Of a stretch of 64,000 nucleotides of DNA, positions 39,700-47,987 are shown one piece after another (position 1 is the stretch's first letter; each line of letters opens with the position of its first letter). This DNA is from Oscillospiraceae bacterium (GTDB lineage: Bacteria > Bacillota > Clostridia > Oscillospirales > Oscillospiraceae): NCBI GenBank assembly GCA_902793285.1, contig CADBCV010000004.1, forward strand, positions 62,001 through 126,000. The letters run 5' to 3'. The notes below the pieces were generated by a model. It did no database searches. It had not been told where the DNA came from and saw nothing but the letters and a program-made list of their open reading frames with translations. The position numbers and the translations under genes were made by a program.

Positions 39700-39832
39700 C
39701 TTGGCTCCCCCTCTGGGGGAGCTGTCGCGGCGCGTGTACGACCGCGCCGTGACTGAGAGGGTGTCTGTTGACGGTCAACCCTCTCCGCCCCAGTTTGAGA
39801 ACTGGGGCACCTCCCCCAAAGGGGGAGGCAAG
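39700..39832. repeat. Repeat B element (TTGGCTCCCCC family), full copy
   Basis: Begins CTTGGCTCCCCCTCTGGGG and ends CCCAAAGGGGGAGGCAAG. The ends are inverted with one mismatch. The interior carries palindromes such as CCCAGTTTGAGAACTGGG. It is a dispersed non-coding repeat seen at least five times in this window. Confidence 0.75.
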
Positions 39833-39834
39833 TT

Positions 39835-40893
39835 TTATTTCGTAAACAGCCGCCAAATGTCGTGGAACATGATGACGGCCATCAGGCCGAGCAGGAGCAC
39901 CATGCCGGCGGCGTGGATGTAGCCCTCATACCTGGGGTCGAGCTTTTTGTGCGTCACGCTCTCGATGAGCCAGGTGACGAGCAGCAGGAAGATGCGCCCG
40001 CCGTCCAGCGCGGGCAGGGGCAAAAGGTTCATGATGCAGAGATTCACCGCGATGAAGGCCGCAAGATAGAAGACGTTGTAGAGCGCGTCGCCCGTGGTCT
40101 CGGCGGTCTCGCCGGTCTCGGCCATGATGTCCACGATGGCCACGGGGCCGCTCACATCCTCCATGCTGACCTTGCCGTGGAGCATCTCGCTGAGACCCAT
40201 GAAGATCCAGCGGCCGAACTCCATGCAGGTGTCCCAGGCGTTTTGGACCACCGTGCGGGGGGTGGCGAGGTCGTAGCCGTAGTAGATGCCGTACATCTTC
40301 TGGCTGTAGCCCTCATACTCCAGGGGGACAAAATGAAAATCCCTGAGCGTCACCTTTTTCCCGTCGCGCAGGACGACGAAATCGTAGACCCCGTCCCCCT
40401 GGGCGAGAAAATCCTCCACATCGAAGGACATGTAGATGCGCTTGCCGTCGATCTTCCAGATCCTGTCGCCCTTGTGCAGGCCCTCCTCGCTCTCATAGGG
40501 GCAGCCGGGCATGAAGTCCGCAATCTCGCTTGTGCGGAAGGCGTAGGCCCCGCTGTAGAGGATCACCACGATCACAAGGCCCAGCAGGAAATTCATGAAG
40601 GCCCCGGCCGCGAGAATGAGCGCCCGCTTCCAGGGGGCCTGGTTCGGAAAGGCGCGGGGGTCGTCGCTGGCCTCATCCTCGCCCATCATGCAATAGCCCC
40701 CAAAGGGCACCGCGCGCAGGGCGTAGAGCGTCTCCTTCCCCTGCTTTTTCCAGAGGGCGGGGCCCATGCCGAGGGCAAACTCCTGCACGCGCACGCCGAA
40801 GAGCTTGGCGACCGTGAAGTGGCCCAGCTCATGGATGCCCACCAGAAGGCCGAAGATCAAAATGGCGAGAACAACAAAGAAAGCGCTGGTCAT
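39835..40893 (-). CDS. rseP: Site-2 zinc metalloprotease
   Basis: The 352-residue intramembrane protease has GIHELGHFTVAKLFGVRVQE (zinc HExxH) in the first membrane helix and LLPLPALDGGRIFLLLV as the second metal motif near the C-terminus. A PDZ-like domain lies between (EEGLHKGDRIWKIDGKRIYM). Four membrane helices are visible. Such enzymes (RseP/RasP) cut anti-sigma factors and leftover signal peptides. Its neighbours dxr and ispG match the common Firmicute operon. Confidence 0.95.
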   Translation of the reverse strand: MTSAFFVVLAILIFGLLVGIHELGHFTVAKLFGVRVQEFALGMGPALWKKQGKETLYALRAVPFGGYCMMGEDEASDDPRAFPNQAPWKRALILAAGAFMNFLLGLVIVVILYSGAYAFRTSEIADFMPGCPYESEEGLHKGDRIWKIDGKRIYMSFDVEDFLAQGDGVYDFVVLRDGKKVTLRDFHFVPLEYEGYSQKMYGIYYGYDLATPRTVVQNAWDTCMEFGRWIFMGLSEMLHGKVSMEDVSGPVAIVDIMAETGETAETTGDALYNVFYLAAFIAVNLCIMNLLPLPALDGGRIFLLLVTWLIESVTHKKLDPRYEGYIHAAGMVLLLGLMAVIMFHDIWRLFTK

Positions 40894-40997
40894 GCGATGA
40901 ATCTCCTAAATTACCTAAATTCAAAACGGCGTTGTTTGAGAGTGAAGTTTAGATTTTGAGAGTGGAGTTATTGAGCGGCTTCGCCGCGATTCAAACA

Positions 40998-41060
40998 GGC
41001 TCCTTCCGTCACGGCCTCGCGGGAGATCGGCCGTGCCACCTCCCTCAGAGAGGGAGGCAA
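40998..41060. repeat. Repeat B element, partial
   Basis: Shares GTCACGGCCTCGCGGGAGAT and the following CGGCCGTGCCA with the copy at 44714-44847, then CCTCCCTCAGAGAGGGAGGC. It occupies the dxr-rseP gap. Confidence 0.65.
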
Positions 41061-41123
41061 TTCCAATCCGTCCGCGCAGCGGACACCGCAACCCCACACG
41101 CCACTCTCCAAACTTCACACTTG

Positions 41124-42266
41124 TCAAAACGTCTCTTTCACATATGCCCGGGCTGCCCGGTCGGCCTCCAGAATGGTGTCCAGATCGGGGTGGGATACGC
41201 TCCCGAGCTTTGCGACGGCGCCGGCCGCGGCGTCATAGATACGGTTGTAGCCAAGCTCGCGGCGCAGGAACATGTGCACGGCCACCTCGTTCGCGGCGCT
41301 CATCACACAGGGGGCGGTGCCGCCCGCGCGGGCGCAGTCCATGGCGAGCTTCAGGCAGGGCGTCTTCTCATAGTCCGGCGCTTCAAACGTGAGATCGCGC
41401 AGCTTGTAAAAGTCCAGGTGCTCGAACATCGAGGGGCAGCGCGCCGGGTAGGTGAGCGCAAGCTGGATGGGAAGCCCCATGTCCGGCACGCCGAGCTGGG
41501 CGATGACCGTCCCGTCCACGAGCTCCACCATGGAGTGGATCACGCTCTGCGGGTGGACGACGACGGTGATGTCGTCCGGCGTCACATGGAAGAGGTGCAT
41601 GGCCTCGATAAACTCCAGGCCCTTGTTCATCATGGTGGCGCTGTCCACGGAGATCTTCGCCCCCATGCTCCAGTTGGGGTGGTGCACGGCCTGCTCGGGG
41701 GTCACATCCTCCAGCTCCGCCCGCGCCCTCCCCCGGAAGGGGCCGCCGGAGCCCGTGAGCAGGATCCTGGAGAGCTCCCCGGGCCCGCGCCCCATGAGGC
41801 ACTGGAAGATGGCCGAGTGCTCGGAGTCCACGGGCACGATCTCCGCGCCCCGCTCCGCGGCCCTTTTCATCACGATCTCGCCCGCGCAGACCAGGGTCTC
41901 CTTGTTTGCAAGGGCGATGCGCTTTTTCTCGTCGATAGCGGCGAGCGTCGGCTTTAAGCCCACCGCGCCGGACACCGCCGTCACCACGCAGTCGGCGGAG
42001 GCGAGCGTCGCGGCCTCCAGGAGACCCTCCATGCCGCTGCCCACGCGGATGTCCGTGTCCGCGACGGCGGTTTTGAACTTCTTTGCCGCCTCCTCGTCGT
42101 ACACGGCGACAAATTCCGGGTGCAGGCGGCGGGCCTGCTCCTCCAAAAGGTCGATTTTGCGCTGGGCGGTCAGGGCCGCGACACGCAGGCCCAGATGCTC
42201 GGCGGCGGCGATGGTCTGCCGGCCGATGGACCCGGTGCAGCCTAAAACAGAAATGGCGTTGACCAT
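41124..42266 (-). CDS. dxr: 1-deoxy-D-xylulose 5-phosphate reductoisomerase
   Basis: The 380-residue enzyme makes MEP from DXP with NADPH. NADPH site: ISVLGCTGSIGRQTIAAAEH. Catalytic and metal region: ALANKETLVCAGEIV and IVPVDSEHSAIFQCL, followed by TGSGGPFRG and the flexible loop HPNWSMGAKISVDSATMMNK. It lies in the operon between uppS and rseP. The cdsA gene that normally precedes dxr is missing; the 258-bp gap contains a repeat B element. Confidence 0.96.
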   Translation of the reverse strand: MVNAISVLGCTGSIGRQTIAAAEHLGLRVAALTAQRKIDLLEEQARRLHPEFVAVYDEEAAKKFKTAVADTDIRVGSGMEGLLEAATLASADCVVTAVSGAVGLKPTLAAIDEKKRIALANKETLVCAGEIVMKRAAERGAEIVPVDSEHSAIFQCLMGRGPGELSRILLTGSGGPFRGRARAELEDVTPEQAVHHPNWSMGAKISVDSATMMNKGLEFIEAMHLFHVTPDDITVVVHPQSVIHSMVELVDGTVIAQLGVPDMGLPIQLALTYPARCPSMFEHLDFYKLRDLTFEAPDYEKTPCLKLAMDCARAGGTAPCVMSAANEVAVHMFLRRELGYNRIYDAAAGAVAKLGSVSHPDLDTILEADRAARAYVKETF

Positions 42267-42343
42267 GGTTGTTTCCCTTCTATACGTTTCTATACTCTAC
42301 GCGAAAAAACAAAGCAGTATGCAGATTTTGAGACTGGCAGTGT

Positions 42344-42508
42344 CTTGGCTTCCCCTTGAGGGGAAGCTGTCGCTGCCGATCTCCCGCGAGGCAGTGACTG
42401 ATGAGGTGTCAACGTCGGCGCATGTACGATGCTGGTCAGAAACGGCAGGCTCCACCTCATCCGCCCCAGTGTGCGCACTGGGGCACCTTCCCCTCAAGGG
42501 GAAGGCTT
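42344..42508. repeat. Repeat B element in the uppS-dxr gap
   Basis: Begins CTTGGCTTCCCCTTGAGGGG and ends in CCCCTCAAGGGGAAGGCTT. It fills most of the place where cdsA is usual. The rest of 42267-42523 shows no ORF of note. Confidence 0.7.
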
Positions 42509-42523
42509 TTCACTCTTCACACT

Positions 42524-43258
42524 TTACTTAACTCCCCCGTAGCGGCGGTCGCGGGAGTTGAAGACCGCGATGGCCTTGTCGAGCTCCGCGGGCGAGAAGT
42601 CGGGCCAGAGCACGTCCGTGAAGTAAAACTCCGCGTAGGCGCACTGCCAGAGGAGGAAGTTTGAGATGCGCTGTTCCCCGCCCGGGCGGATCAGAAGGTC
42701 CGGGTCCGGGATGCCGGCGGAGTAGAGGTAGGAGGCAAAGCCCTCCTCCGTGAGCGCACCGTCCGCCTTTCCCTCGGCGTAGTCCCTTGCATAGCGGCGC
42801 GCGGCGCGCAGGATCTCGTCCCGCCCGCCGTAGTTGAGACAGATGTTGGCCTGAAAGCCCGCGTATTTTTGGGAGATCTCGTCCGTCCGCTCCACCATGG
42901 CGCGAAGCTCGGGGCTCAATTCCTCAAGCCCGCCGAGGACCTTCATGCGGATGTGGTCGCGCTCCATGGTGTCGATGGCCTCCTGCAGATATTTGCCGAG
43001 GAGCTTCATGATGGCGGCGACCTCCCCCTCCGGGCGCTTCCAGTTCTCGGTGGAGAAGGCGTAGACCGTCAGATACTCCACGCCGATGTCCTTGCAGTAG
43101 GTCGCGATTTTGCGGAAGGTCTCCGCGCCGACGGCATGGCCCGCGGTCCGGGGCAGGCCGCGCTTCTTGGCCCAGCGGCCGTTGCCGTCGAGAATAATGG
43201 CAATATGGCGGGGAACCCGGGAAGCCTCCCGATTCCCCGCCCGGTTGTTGTTTGGCAT
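42524..43258 (-). CDS. uppS: Undecaprenyl diphosphate synthase
   Basis: The 244-residue protein is a cis-prenyltransferase. The catalytic Asp and FPP-binding P-loop are in AIILDGNGRWAKKRGLPRTA; note GNGRW is canonical. Later motifs are LTVYAFSTENWKRP, NICLNYGGRDEIL and DLLIRPGGEQRISNFLLWQC, including the basic triad. It makes the lipid carrier for peptidoglycan and surface glycans. It follows frr with 1 bp between the genes. Confidence 0.97.
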   Translation of the reverse strand: MPNNNRAGNREASRVPRHIAIILDGNGRWAKKRGLPRTAGHAVGAETFRKIATYCKDIGVEYLTVYAFSTENWKRPEGEVAAIMKLLGKYLQEAIDTMERDHIRMKVLGGLEELSPELRAMVERTDEISQKYAGFQANICLNYGGRDEILRAARRYARDYAEGKADGALTEEGFASYLYSAGIPDPDLLIRPGGEQRISNFLLWQCAYAEFYFTDVLWPDFSPAELDKAIAVFNSRDRRYGGVK

Positions 43259-43259
43259 A

Positions 43260-43811
43260 TCAGATTTCCGTCAGTTCCTTTTCCTTCTTCTCGCAGATCT
43301 TGTCGATCTCCTTGATGAAGTCGTCGGTCAGCTTCTGGATGTCCTTCTCGGCGATCTTGTAGTCGTCCTCGGTGATCTCGGAGGCCTTCTGCTGCTTCTT
43401 CATCTTCTCCACGGCGTCGCGGCGGATGTTGCGGATGGCGACCTTGGAGGTCTCGCCGTACTTCTTGGTCTGCTTGACGAGATCCTTGCGGCGCTCCTCG
43501 GTCAGGGGCGGGAAGACCAGGCGGATGGCGCGGCCGTCGTTCTGCGGGTTGATGCCGAGATCGGAGGCGAGGATCGCCTTCTCGATGGCCTTGAGGAGGC
43601 TGCCGTCCCAGGGCTGGATCAGCAGGGAGCGGGGGTCGGGCGTGGAGACGGAGGCCACCTGGAGAAGGGGCGTGTCCACCCCGTAGTAGCTGACGGTGAT
43701 GGGGTTGAGGACGGCGGTGTTCGCGCGCCCTGCGCGGATGGCGGCCAGATCGGACGTGAGCGCGTCGCAGGTCTTCTGCATCTTGCGTTCGATTTCGGGA
43801 TAGTCAGACAT
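43260..43811 (-). CDS. frr: Ribosome recycling factor
   Basis: The 183-residue protein has the usual three-helix bundle plus small beta domain. Signature segments: IRAGRANTAVLNPITVSYYG, VDTPLLQVASVSTPDPRSLL, INPQNDGRAIRLVFPPLTEE and a KYGETSKVAIRNIRRDA C-terminal helix. With EF-G it splits the post-termination ribosome. It lies between pyrH and uppS, as in most Firmicutes. Confidence 0.97.
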   Translation of the reverse strand: MSDYPEIERKMQKTCDALTSDLAAIRAGRANTAVLNPITVSYYGVDTPLLQVASVSTPDPRSLLIQPWDGSLLKAIEKAILASDLGINPQNDGRAIRLVFPPLTEERRKDLVKQTKKYGETSKVAIRNIRRDAVEKMKKQQKASEITEDDYKIAEKDIQKLTDDFIKEIDKICEKKEKELTEI

Positions 43812-43860
43812 GTTCGTACCTCCATAATACTTGTATCGTAAATAATAATACTCTATTTAT

Positions 43861-43925
43861 GCCTCCCTCTCTGAGGGCGGGGGACCGCGCAGCGGTGGAA
43901 GGAGTCAGACTCCGTATGCCTCCGG
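43861..43925. repeat. Repeat B remnant in the pyrH-frr gap
   Basis: GCCTCCCTCTCTGAGGGCGGGG followed by GACCGCGCAGCGGTGGAAGG, similar to parts of the 46772-46943 element. Confidence 0.5.
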
Positions 43926-43934
43926 GCCTTATCC

Positions 43935-44642
43935 TCACTCCACAATGGTGCCCACGTTCTCGCCGGCCAAAACCCGCAGGATGTTCTCGGGGTCTGCCAG
44001 GGCGAACACGGCGACCGGCAGCTCGTTTTCCATGGCGAGGGCCGTGGCCGCGGTGTCCATGACGGCGAGGCGGCGGGCGAGCACCTCGGCATAGCTGATG
44101 CGGTCAAACTTCACGGCATCGGGATTTTTGCGCGGATCGTCGGAGTAGACGCCGTCGATGTTCTTCGCAAGGAGAATGGCGTCGGCGTGGATTTCACACG
44201 CGCGCAGGGCCGCCGCCGTGTCGGTGGAGAAGAAGGGCGCGCCGCTGCCGCCGGCGAAGAGGACGATCTCGCCCGCCTCGAGGTATTCGATGGCGCGGCG
44301 GGTATCATAGCGCTCGCCCACGCCCATGATGTCCACGGCGGTCATGACCCGGGCCTTCGCACCGAGCTGACGCAGCACGTCGCACACCGCGAGACAGTTC
44401 ATGCAGGTGGCGAGCATCCCCATGCGGTCGGCGCTCACGCGCTCGACCTTGCCGGCCCCGTCCTTGACGCCGCGCCAGAAGTTGCCGCCGCCGATGACGA
44501 TGCCGATCTGCGTGCCCTGTTCGGCGGCTTTTTTCAGCACCTCGCACACGGTGGAGATGAGCTCAAAGTCAAAGCCGGTCTTCTTCTCGCCGGCCAGCGC
44601 CTCGCCGCTGATTTTGATGAGTACGCGCTTAAACTTCGTCAT
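43935..44642 (-). CDS. pyrH: UMP kinase
   Basis: The 235-residue amino-acid-kinase-fold enzyme phosphorylates UMP to UDP. The pattern is RVLIKISGEALAGEKKTGFD, IGIVIGGGNFWRG, DRMGMLATCMNCLAVCDVLR, VLFAGGSGAPFFSTDTAAAL and KNIDGVYSDDPRKNPDAVKF. The usual upstream neighbours rpsB-tsf are not here; an EamA transporter lies upstream behind a repeat. Confidence 0.96.
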   Translation of the reverse strand: MTKFKRVLIKISGEALAGEKKTGFDFELISTVCEVLKKAAEQGTQIGIVIGGGNFWRGVKDGAGKVERVSADRMGMLATCMNCLAVCDVLRQLGAKARVMTAVDIMGVGERYDTRRAIEYLEAGEIVLFAGGSGAPFFSTDTAAALRACEIHADAILLAKNIDGVYSDDPRKNPDAVKFDRISYAEVLARRLAVMDTAATALAMENELPVAVFALADPENILRVLAGENVGTIVE

Positions 44643-44713
44643 ATTCTAAAACCTCTCAGTTCTTTTTAGTTTGGAGTTTGGAGTTATTGATCCTCTCTGA
44701 GAGCGGGTTCATG

Positions 44714-44847
44714 CTTGCCTCTCCCTTTGGGAGAGGTGCCCCAGTTCGCAAACTGGGGCGGAGAGGGTTCGTACCGCGACGGATACCCTCTCAGTCACGG
44801 CCTCGCGGGAGATCGGCCGTGCCAGCTCCCCCAAAGGGGGAGCCAAG
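44714..44847. repeat. Repeat B element, full copy (opposite orientation)
   Basis: Begins CTTGCCTCTCCCTTTGGGAG and ends CCCCAAAGGGGGAGCCAAG, the reverse arrangement of the copy at 39700. It carries CCCAGTTCGCAAACTGGG. Lies between the EamA gene and pyrH. Confidence 0.75.
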
Positions 44848-44876
44848 AACGATTAAACGCCACACTCCAAACTCTC

Positions 44877-45788
44877 TTAGATGTCCAATATGCCTAAAAT
44901 CACGATGCCGGCCACGACCGCGGCGATACTGAGATAGTGCTTGAGGGAGAGCTTTTCCTTGAGGAAGATGCGGCTCCACACGACGCTCGCCACGCAGTAG
45001 CTCGAGATGATGGGGGCGGCGAAGGCCACATGCTCCCCGTCCGCGAGGGCGTAGATATAGAAGAACTGGCCGATGGTCTCAAAGATCGCGCCGGTGTACT
45101 TGGGCGCCTCCATTTTCGGCACGAGCTTCTGCTTTTTGATGCCGAGCACGTAAATCGCGCAGAGGATGCCGACAAGGAGAAACGTCAGCTCATAGGCGCA
45201 GTTTGCGCTGTCCTCGTCCAGAAGCTCGAGCACGCGGCTGTCGGCAAAGGTGCCCAGCGCGTCGAGCAGGCAGTAGACGACGGGAATCGCAATGGCGATC
45301 CAGCTTTTGGCGTAGTGGTGGTTGGAGGCGTCCTGCCGGGCGCGGCGGAGCTCCTCATCCTCATGAGATTCGACAAAGCCGAGGGCGATCACGCCCACGG
45401 CGACCAGGGCCACCGCCACAAGCGCCACAGGGGGCAGATCCTCGCTGATGCCGGCGGTGAGGAAGGTCAAAATCGCAACGATGGCGCCGGAGCTGTTGCA
45501 GATGGGGCTTGAAATGGAGAGCTCGATATACCGAAGGCCGAGATAGCCGATGGCCATCGAAAGGATATACAGCAGGGAGACCGGGAGATAGGTCCAGATG
45601 ACCTGCCAGCTCATCTCCACGCCGTGGAAAAAGATCTCGCAGGCTGCGTGCAGGCCCATCACAAGGCCGACCGCCATCACCATTTTGAGGTGACTGTACT
45701 TGTCCTCAGCGTCCTGACAGCCGATCTTGGAGAAAAGATCGGAACCGCTCCAGCATAAAAGCGCGATGACTGCGAAGGTAAACCACAT
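44877..45788 (-). CDS. EamA/DMT-family membrane transporter
   Basis: The 303-residue protein has about 10 membrane helices in two halves, with the motif-like start FAVIALLCWSGSDLFSKIG and the second half LDALGTFADSRVL through SWIAIAIPVVYCL. The loop ESHEDEELRRARQDASNHHY separates the halves. Such drug/metabolite transporters move small metabolites; the substrate is not predictable. It is transcribed divergently from spoIIGA. Confidence 0.88.
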   Translation of the reverse strand: MWFTFAVIALLCWSGSDLFSKIGCQDAEDKYSHLKMVMAVGLVMGLHAACEIFFHGVEMSWQVIWTYLPVSLLYILSMAIGYLGLRYIELSISSPICNSSGAIVAILTFLTAGISEDLPPVALVAVALVAVGVIALGFVESHEDEELRRARQDASNHHYAKSWIAIAIPVVYCLLDALGTFADSRVLELLDEDSANCAYELTFLLVGILCAIYVLGIKKQKLVPKMEAPKYTGAIFETIGQFFYIYALADGEHVAFAAPIISSYCVASVVWSRIFLKEKLSLKHYLSIAAVVAGIVILGILDI

Positions 45789-45905
45789 AGATTGCTTGTC
45801 CTCTTTCTCTGCAGTACGTGCAAAAGTATGCGCAAAGCACGCCTCTTCTTATTTTATCACACCGCCCGCCTTTTGACAATTACAAGTTTTGCGCATACAC
45901 CGGGT

Positions 45906-45936
45906 CTGACAGTTTCCGCGCGCCGCCTGTGCTATC
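45906..45936 (+). promoter_or_regulatory. Candidate spoIIGA promoter with long spacer
   Basis: CTGACA, about 21 bp, then TATCAT just before the spoIIGA ATG. The long spacer recalls the B. subtilis spoIIG promoter, which needs Spo0A. A TTTTGACAA (one change from a 0A box) lies 35 bp upstream at 45869. Tentative. Confidence 0.35.
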
Positions 45937-45944
45937 ATGGGCCC

Positions 45945-46751
45945 ATGAATGTGATCTATGCCGATGTGCTCTTTGCGCTCAGCGTGTTTACGGACTATCT
46001 GCTCTGCCTTGTGACGGCGCGCTTCTGCGCCCTCCGGCTCCGGCGCGGACGCTATCTGCTCGCGGCGGTCTTCGGCGGGGTCTATGCGGTGGCGGTGTTC
46101 CTGCCCGGGCTTTCCTGGCTTGCCCATCCCCTCGTGGAGCTCTGCGCCGCAGGGGTGATGGGTCTCATCTCCTTCGGGGGCGAGGAGCGGCTTTTTCGCT
46201 GCGTGGCCGCGTTTCTCGCCGTCTCCGCGAGCTTCGGGGGCGCGGCCTGGGCGGTGGCCCTCCGGCAGGGGAGCCTGCCCGCGCCGGATCTTCGGCTGCT
46301 CGCGGCGGTGTTTGTCGGCAGCTATCTGCTGCTCTCCCTCCTCTCTCTCACAAGGCAGCGCCGGGCGCGGGAACACCGGGCGGCGGTCACGCTCACGCTC
46401 GGCGGGCGGCGCACCGGCTTCACCGCCCTGGAGGACAGCGGCAACTGCCTGCGGGACAGTCTCACGGGAAGGAGCGTGCTGCTTGTCTCGCCCGGGGCCC
46501 TGCGCCCCCTCTTTCCCGGGCAGGAGGCCATTCTGGAGCTGGAGGACGCGGTGGAGCTTGTCACCCTCGCCGCGGCGCTGCCCGAGCTCCGGGGCCGCTT
46601 TCGCCTGCTTTCCTGCCGGAGCGTGGGAGGGGACGCGCTCCTCGCCGCCTTCCGCCCGGATGCGGCGGAGGTGGATGGCAAGGCGCGGGACGATCTCCTC
46701 GCCGCGGTGAGCAAAGAAGCAGCAGGCGACGGATTTCAAGGGGTGGTTTGA
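45945..46751 (+). CDS. spoIIGA: Sporulation sigma-E processing peptidase
   Basis: I use the ATG at 45945 (268 residues); the longer frame starts inside the divergent promoter region. Five N-terminal membrane helices (VIYADVLFALSVFTDYLLCL onward, to about 135) precede an aspartic protease-like domain with TALEDSGNCLRDSLTGRSVL; the Asp in EDSGN is the presumed catalytic residue. The enzyme cuts the pro-sequence of sigma E at the septum in the mother cell. sigE follows, separated by a repeat. Confidence 0.93.
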   Translation: MNVIYADVLFALSVFTDYLLCLVTARFCALRLRRGRYLLAAVFGGVYAVAVFLPGLSWLAHPLVELCAAGVMGLISFGGEERLFRCVAAFLAVSASFGGAAWAVALRQGSLPAPDLRLLAAVFVGSYLLLSLLSLTRQRRAREHRAAVTLTLGGRRTGFTALEDSGNCLRDSLTGRSVLLVSPGALRPLFPGQEAILELEDAVELVTLAAALPELRGRFRLLSCRSVGGDALLAAFRPDAAEVDGKARDDLLAAVSKEAAGDGFQGVV

Positions 46752-46771
46752 AACAGCGTGGCGCTTAGATC

Positions 46772-46943
46772 GCTCTTGGCTCCCCCTCCGGGGGAGCTGT
46801 CAGCGCCGTTCACGGCGATGACTGAGGGAGTACTCCTTCCGTCATTCGGCTTGCGGGGGACGCCGAATGCCACCTCCCTCAGAGAGGGAGTACTCCTTCC
46901 ACCGCTGAAGCGGTCCCCCTCCCTCAGAGAGGGAGGCAATTTA
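46772..46943. repeat. Repeat B element between spoIIGA and sigE
   Basis: Begins CTTGGCTCCCCCTCCGGGGG and ends with CCCTCAGAGAGGGAGGC. An inner CCTCCCTCAGAGAGGGAG unit occurs twice. It separates two genes that are normally closely coupled. Confidence 0.75.
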
Positions 46944-46991
46944 TAACTCCACTCTTAACGCTAACCTCTTCTGTTCGGAAAGGAGCATCGT

Positions 46992-47714
46992 ATGTTAACC
47001 AAGCCCCAGGTATTTTTCCTGCGGGAGCGGCTTTTGTCCATCCTCGGCATCGAGCCGCCCCCGGTCTTCTACATCGGCGGCAGCGAGACGCTCCCGCCGC
47101 CGCTTGAAAAGGAGGCGGAGGCCGCGGCGCTCTCCGCCCTGGAGGAGGGGGACGACGCCGCCCGCCGGACCCTCATCGAGCACAACCTGCGTCTCGTGGT
47201 CTTCATCGCCAAGCGCTTTGAAAACACCGGCGTGAACATCGAGGATCTCATCTCCATCGGCACCATCGGCCTCATCAAGGCCATCAGCACCTTCAACGCC
47301 TCGAAGAAAATCAAGCTCGCGACCTATGCCAGCCGCTGCATCGAAAACGAGATCCTCATGTACCTGCGCAAGCTCTCCTCCCAGAAGACGGAGGTGAGCT
47401 TTGACGAGCCGCTGAACACCGACTGGGACGGGAACGAGCTGCTGTTGTCCGATATCCTCGGCACCGAGGAGGACGAGGTCTGCCGCGCGCTCGAGGACGA
47501 CGCGGAAAAGCGCGTGCTGCTGGAAGCTGTGGATCTTCTGGAGGGGCGGGAGAAAGAAATCATCCTCCTGCGTTTCGGCCTCTTCGGCGGGCAGGAGTAC
47601 ACCCAGAAGGAGGTGGCCGACATGCTCGGCATCTCGCAGAGCTATATCTCCCGTCTCGAAAAGCGCATCATCGAGCGGCTGCGCAAAGAGATGACCCGCC
47701 TTTTGCAGGTATAA
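46992..47714 (+). CDS. sigE: RNA polymerase sporulation sigma factor sigma-E
   Basis: The 240-residue protein includes the pro-region ([20 protein letters not shown] followed by [16 protein letters not shown], where cleavage would occur near YIGGSE). Region 2 is [20 protein letters not shown] and [20 protein letters not shown], region 4 is [20 protein letters not shown] and [14 protein letters not shown]. It directs mother-cell gene expression early in sporulation. Its presence with spoIIGA supports a spore-forming host. Confidence 0.97.
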   Translation: MLTKPQVFFLRERLLSILGIEPPPVFYIGGSETLPPPLEKEAEAAALSALEEGDDAARRTLIEHNLRLVVFIAKRFENTGVNIEDLISIGTIGLIKAISTFNASKKIKLATYASRCIENEILMYLRKLSSQKTEVSFDEPLNTDWDGNELLLSDILGTEEDEVCRALEDDAEKRVLLEAVDLLEGREKEIILLRFGLFGGQEYTQKEVADMLGISQSYISRLEKRIIERLRKEMTRLLQV

Positions 47715-47753
47715 AAAAGGAACAGAAAATAGTGCCCTTATGACGGACGGCAC

Positions 47754-47782
47754 TTGACTTTCTGTCCCTGTCTGTGTTAAAG
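47754..47782 (+). promoter_or_regulatory. Candidate promoter of the intergenic RNA
   Basis: TTGACT, 17-bp spacer, TTAAAG. The -10 is weak. The -35 is inside a long imperfect hairpin (47719-47769) following sigE. Confidence 0.4.
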
Positions 47783-47787
47783 TGGGA

Positions 47788-47893
47788 GTGCAAGGGGCTT
47801 ATACCTCCAATTCCGGCGGTCAGCTCCTGCGCGGTTTATGTTCCTGTTCTTATAGAACCGTCACCGGGCAGGGTGGCGGTTCTGCTTTTTAAC
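47788..47893 (+). ncRNA. Candidate ~105-nt RNA upstream of pgi
   Basis: There is no ORF between sigE and the pgi promoter, yet this stretch begins after a promoter-like sequence and ends in a strong rho-independent terminator. A pgi promoter lies downstream of that terminator, so it is not the pgi leader. It does not match SRP RNA, and it is too short for 6S RNA. Class unknown. Confidence 0.4.
47858..47893 (+). terminator. Rho-independent terminator
   Basis: A 12-bp stem AGAACCGTCACC with GGTGGCGGTTCT (one T-G) and loop GGGCAG, then GCTTTTTAA. Confidence 0.85.
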
Positions 47894-47906
47894 CCCAAAC
47901 TCACAC

Positions 47907-47935
47907 TGGACAATCGGGGTGCCGTGCGATACAAT
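47907..47935 (+). promoter_or_regulatory. Promoter of pgi
   Basis: TGGACA, 17-bp spacer, TACAAT, 53 bp before the pgi start. Confidence 0.7.
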
Positions 47936-47987
47936 AAAGGCAAGCTCTGCAAACTATTTTTTACGTGAAGAAAGGATAGATTGCCCC

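Noticed and set aside
47738-47759. GTGCCC...GGCAC after sigE as a seventh dispersed site
   Set aside because: The spacer is 11 bp and the half-sites are part of a longer imperfect hairpin.
47786-47895. Signal recognition particle RNA or 6S RNA
   Set aside because: No conserved SRP GGAAGCAG-type loop is visible and the length is too short for 6S RNA with its central bubble.
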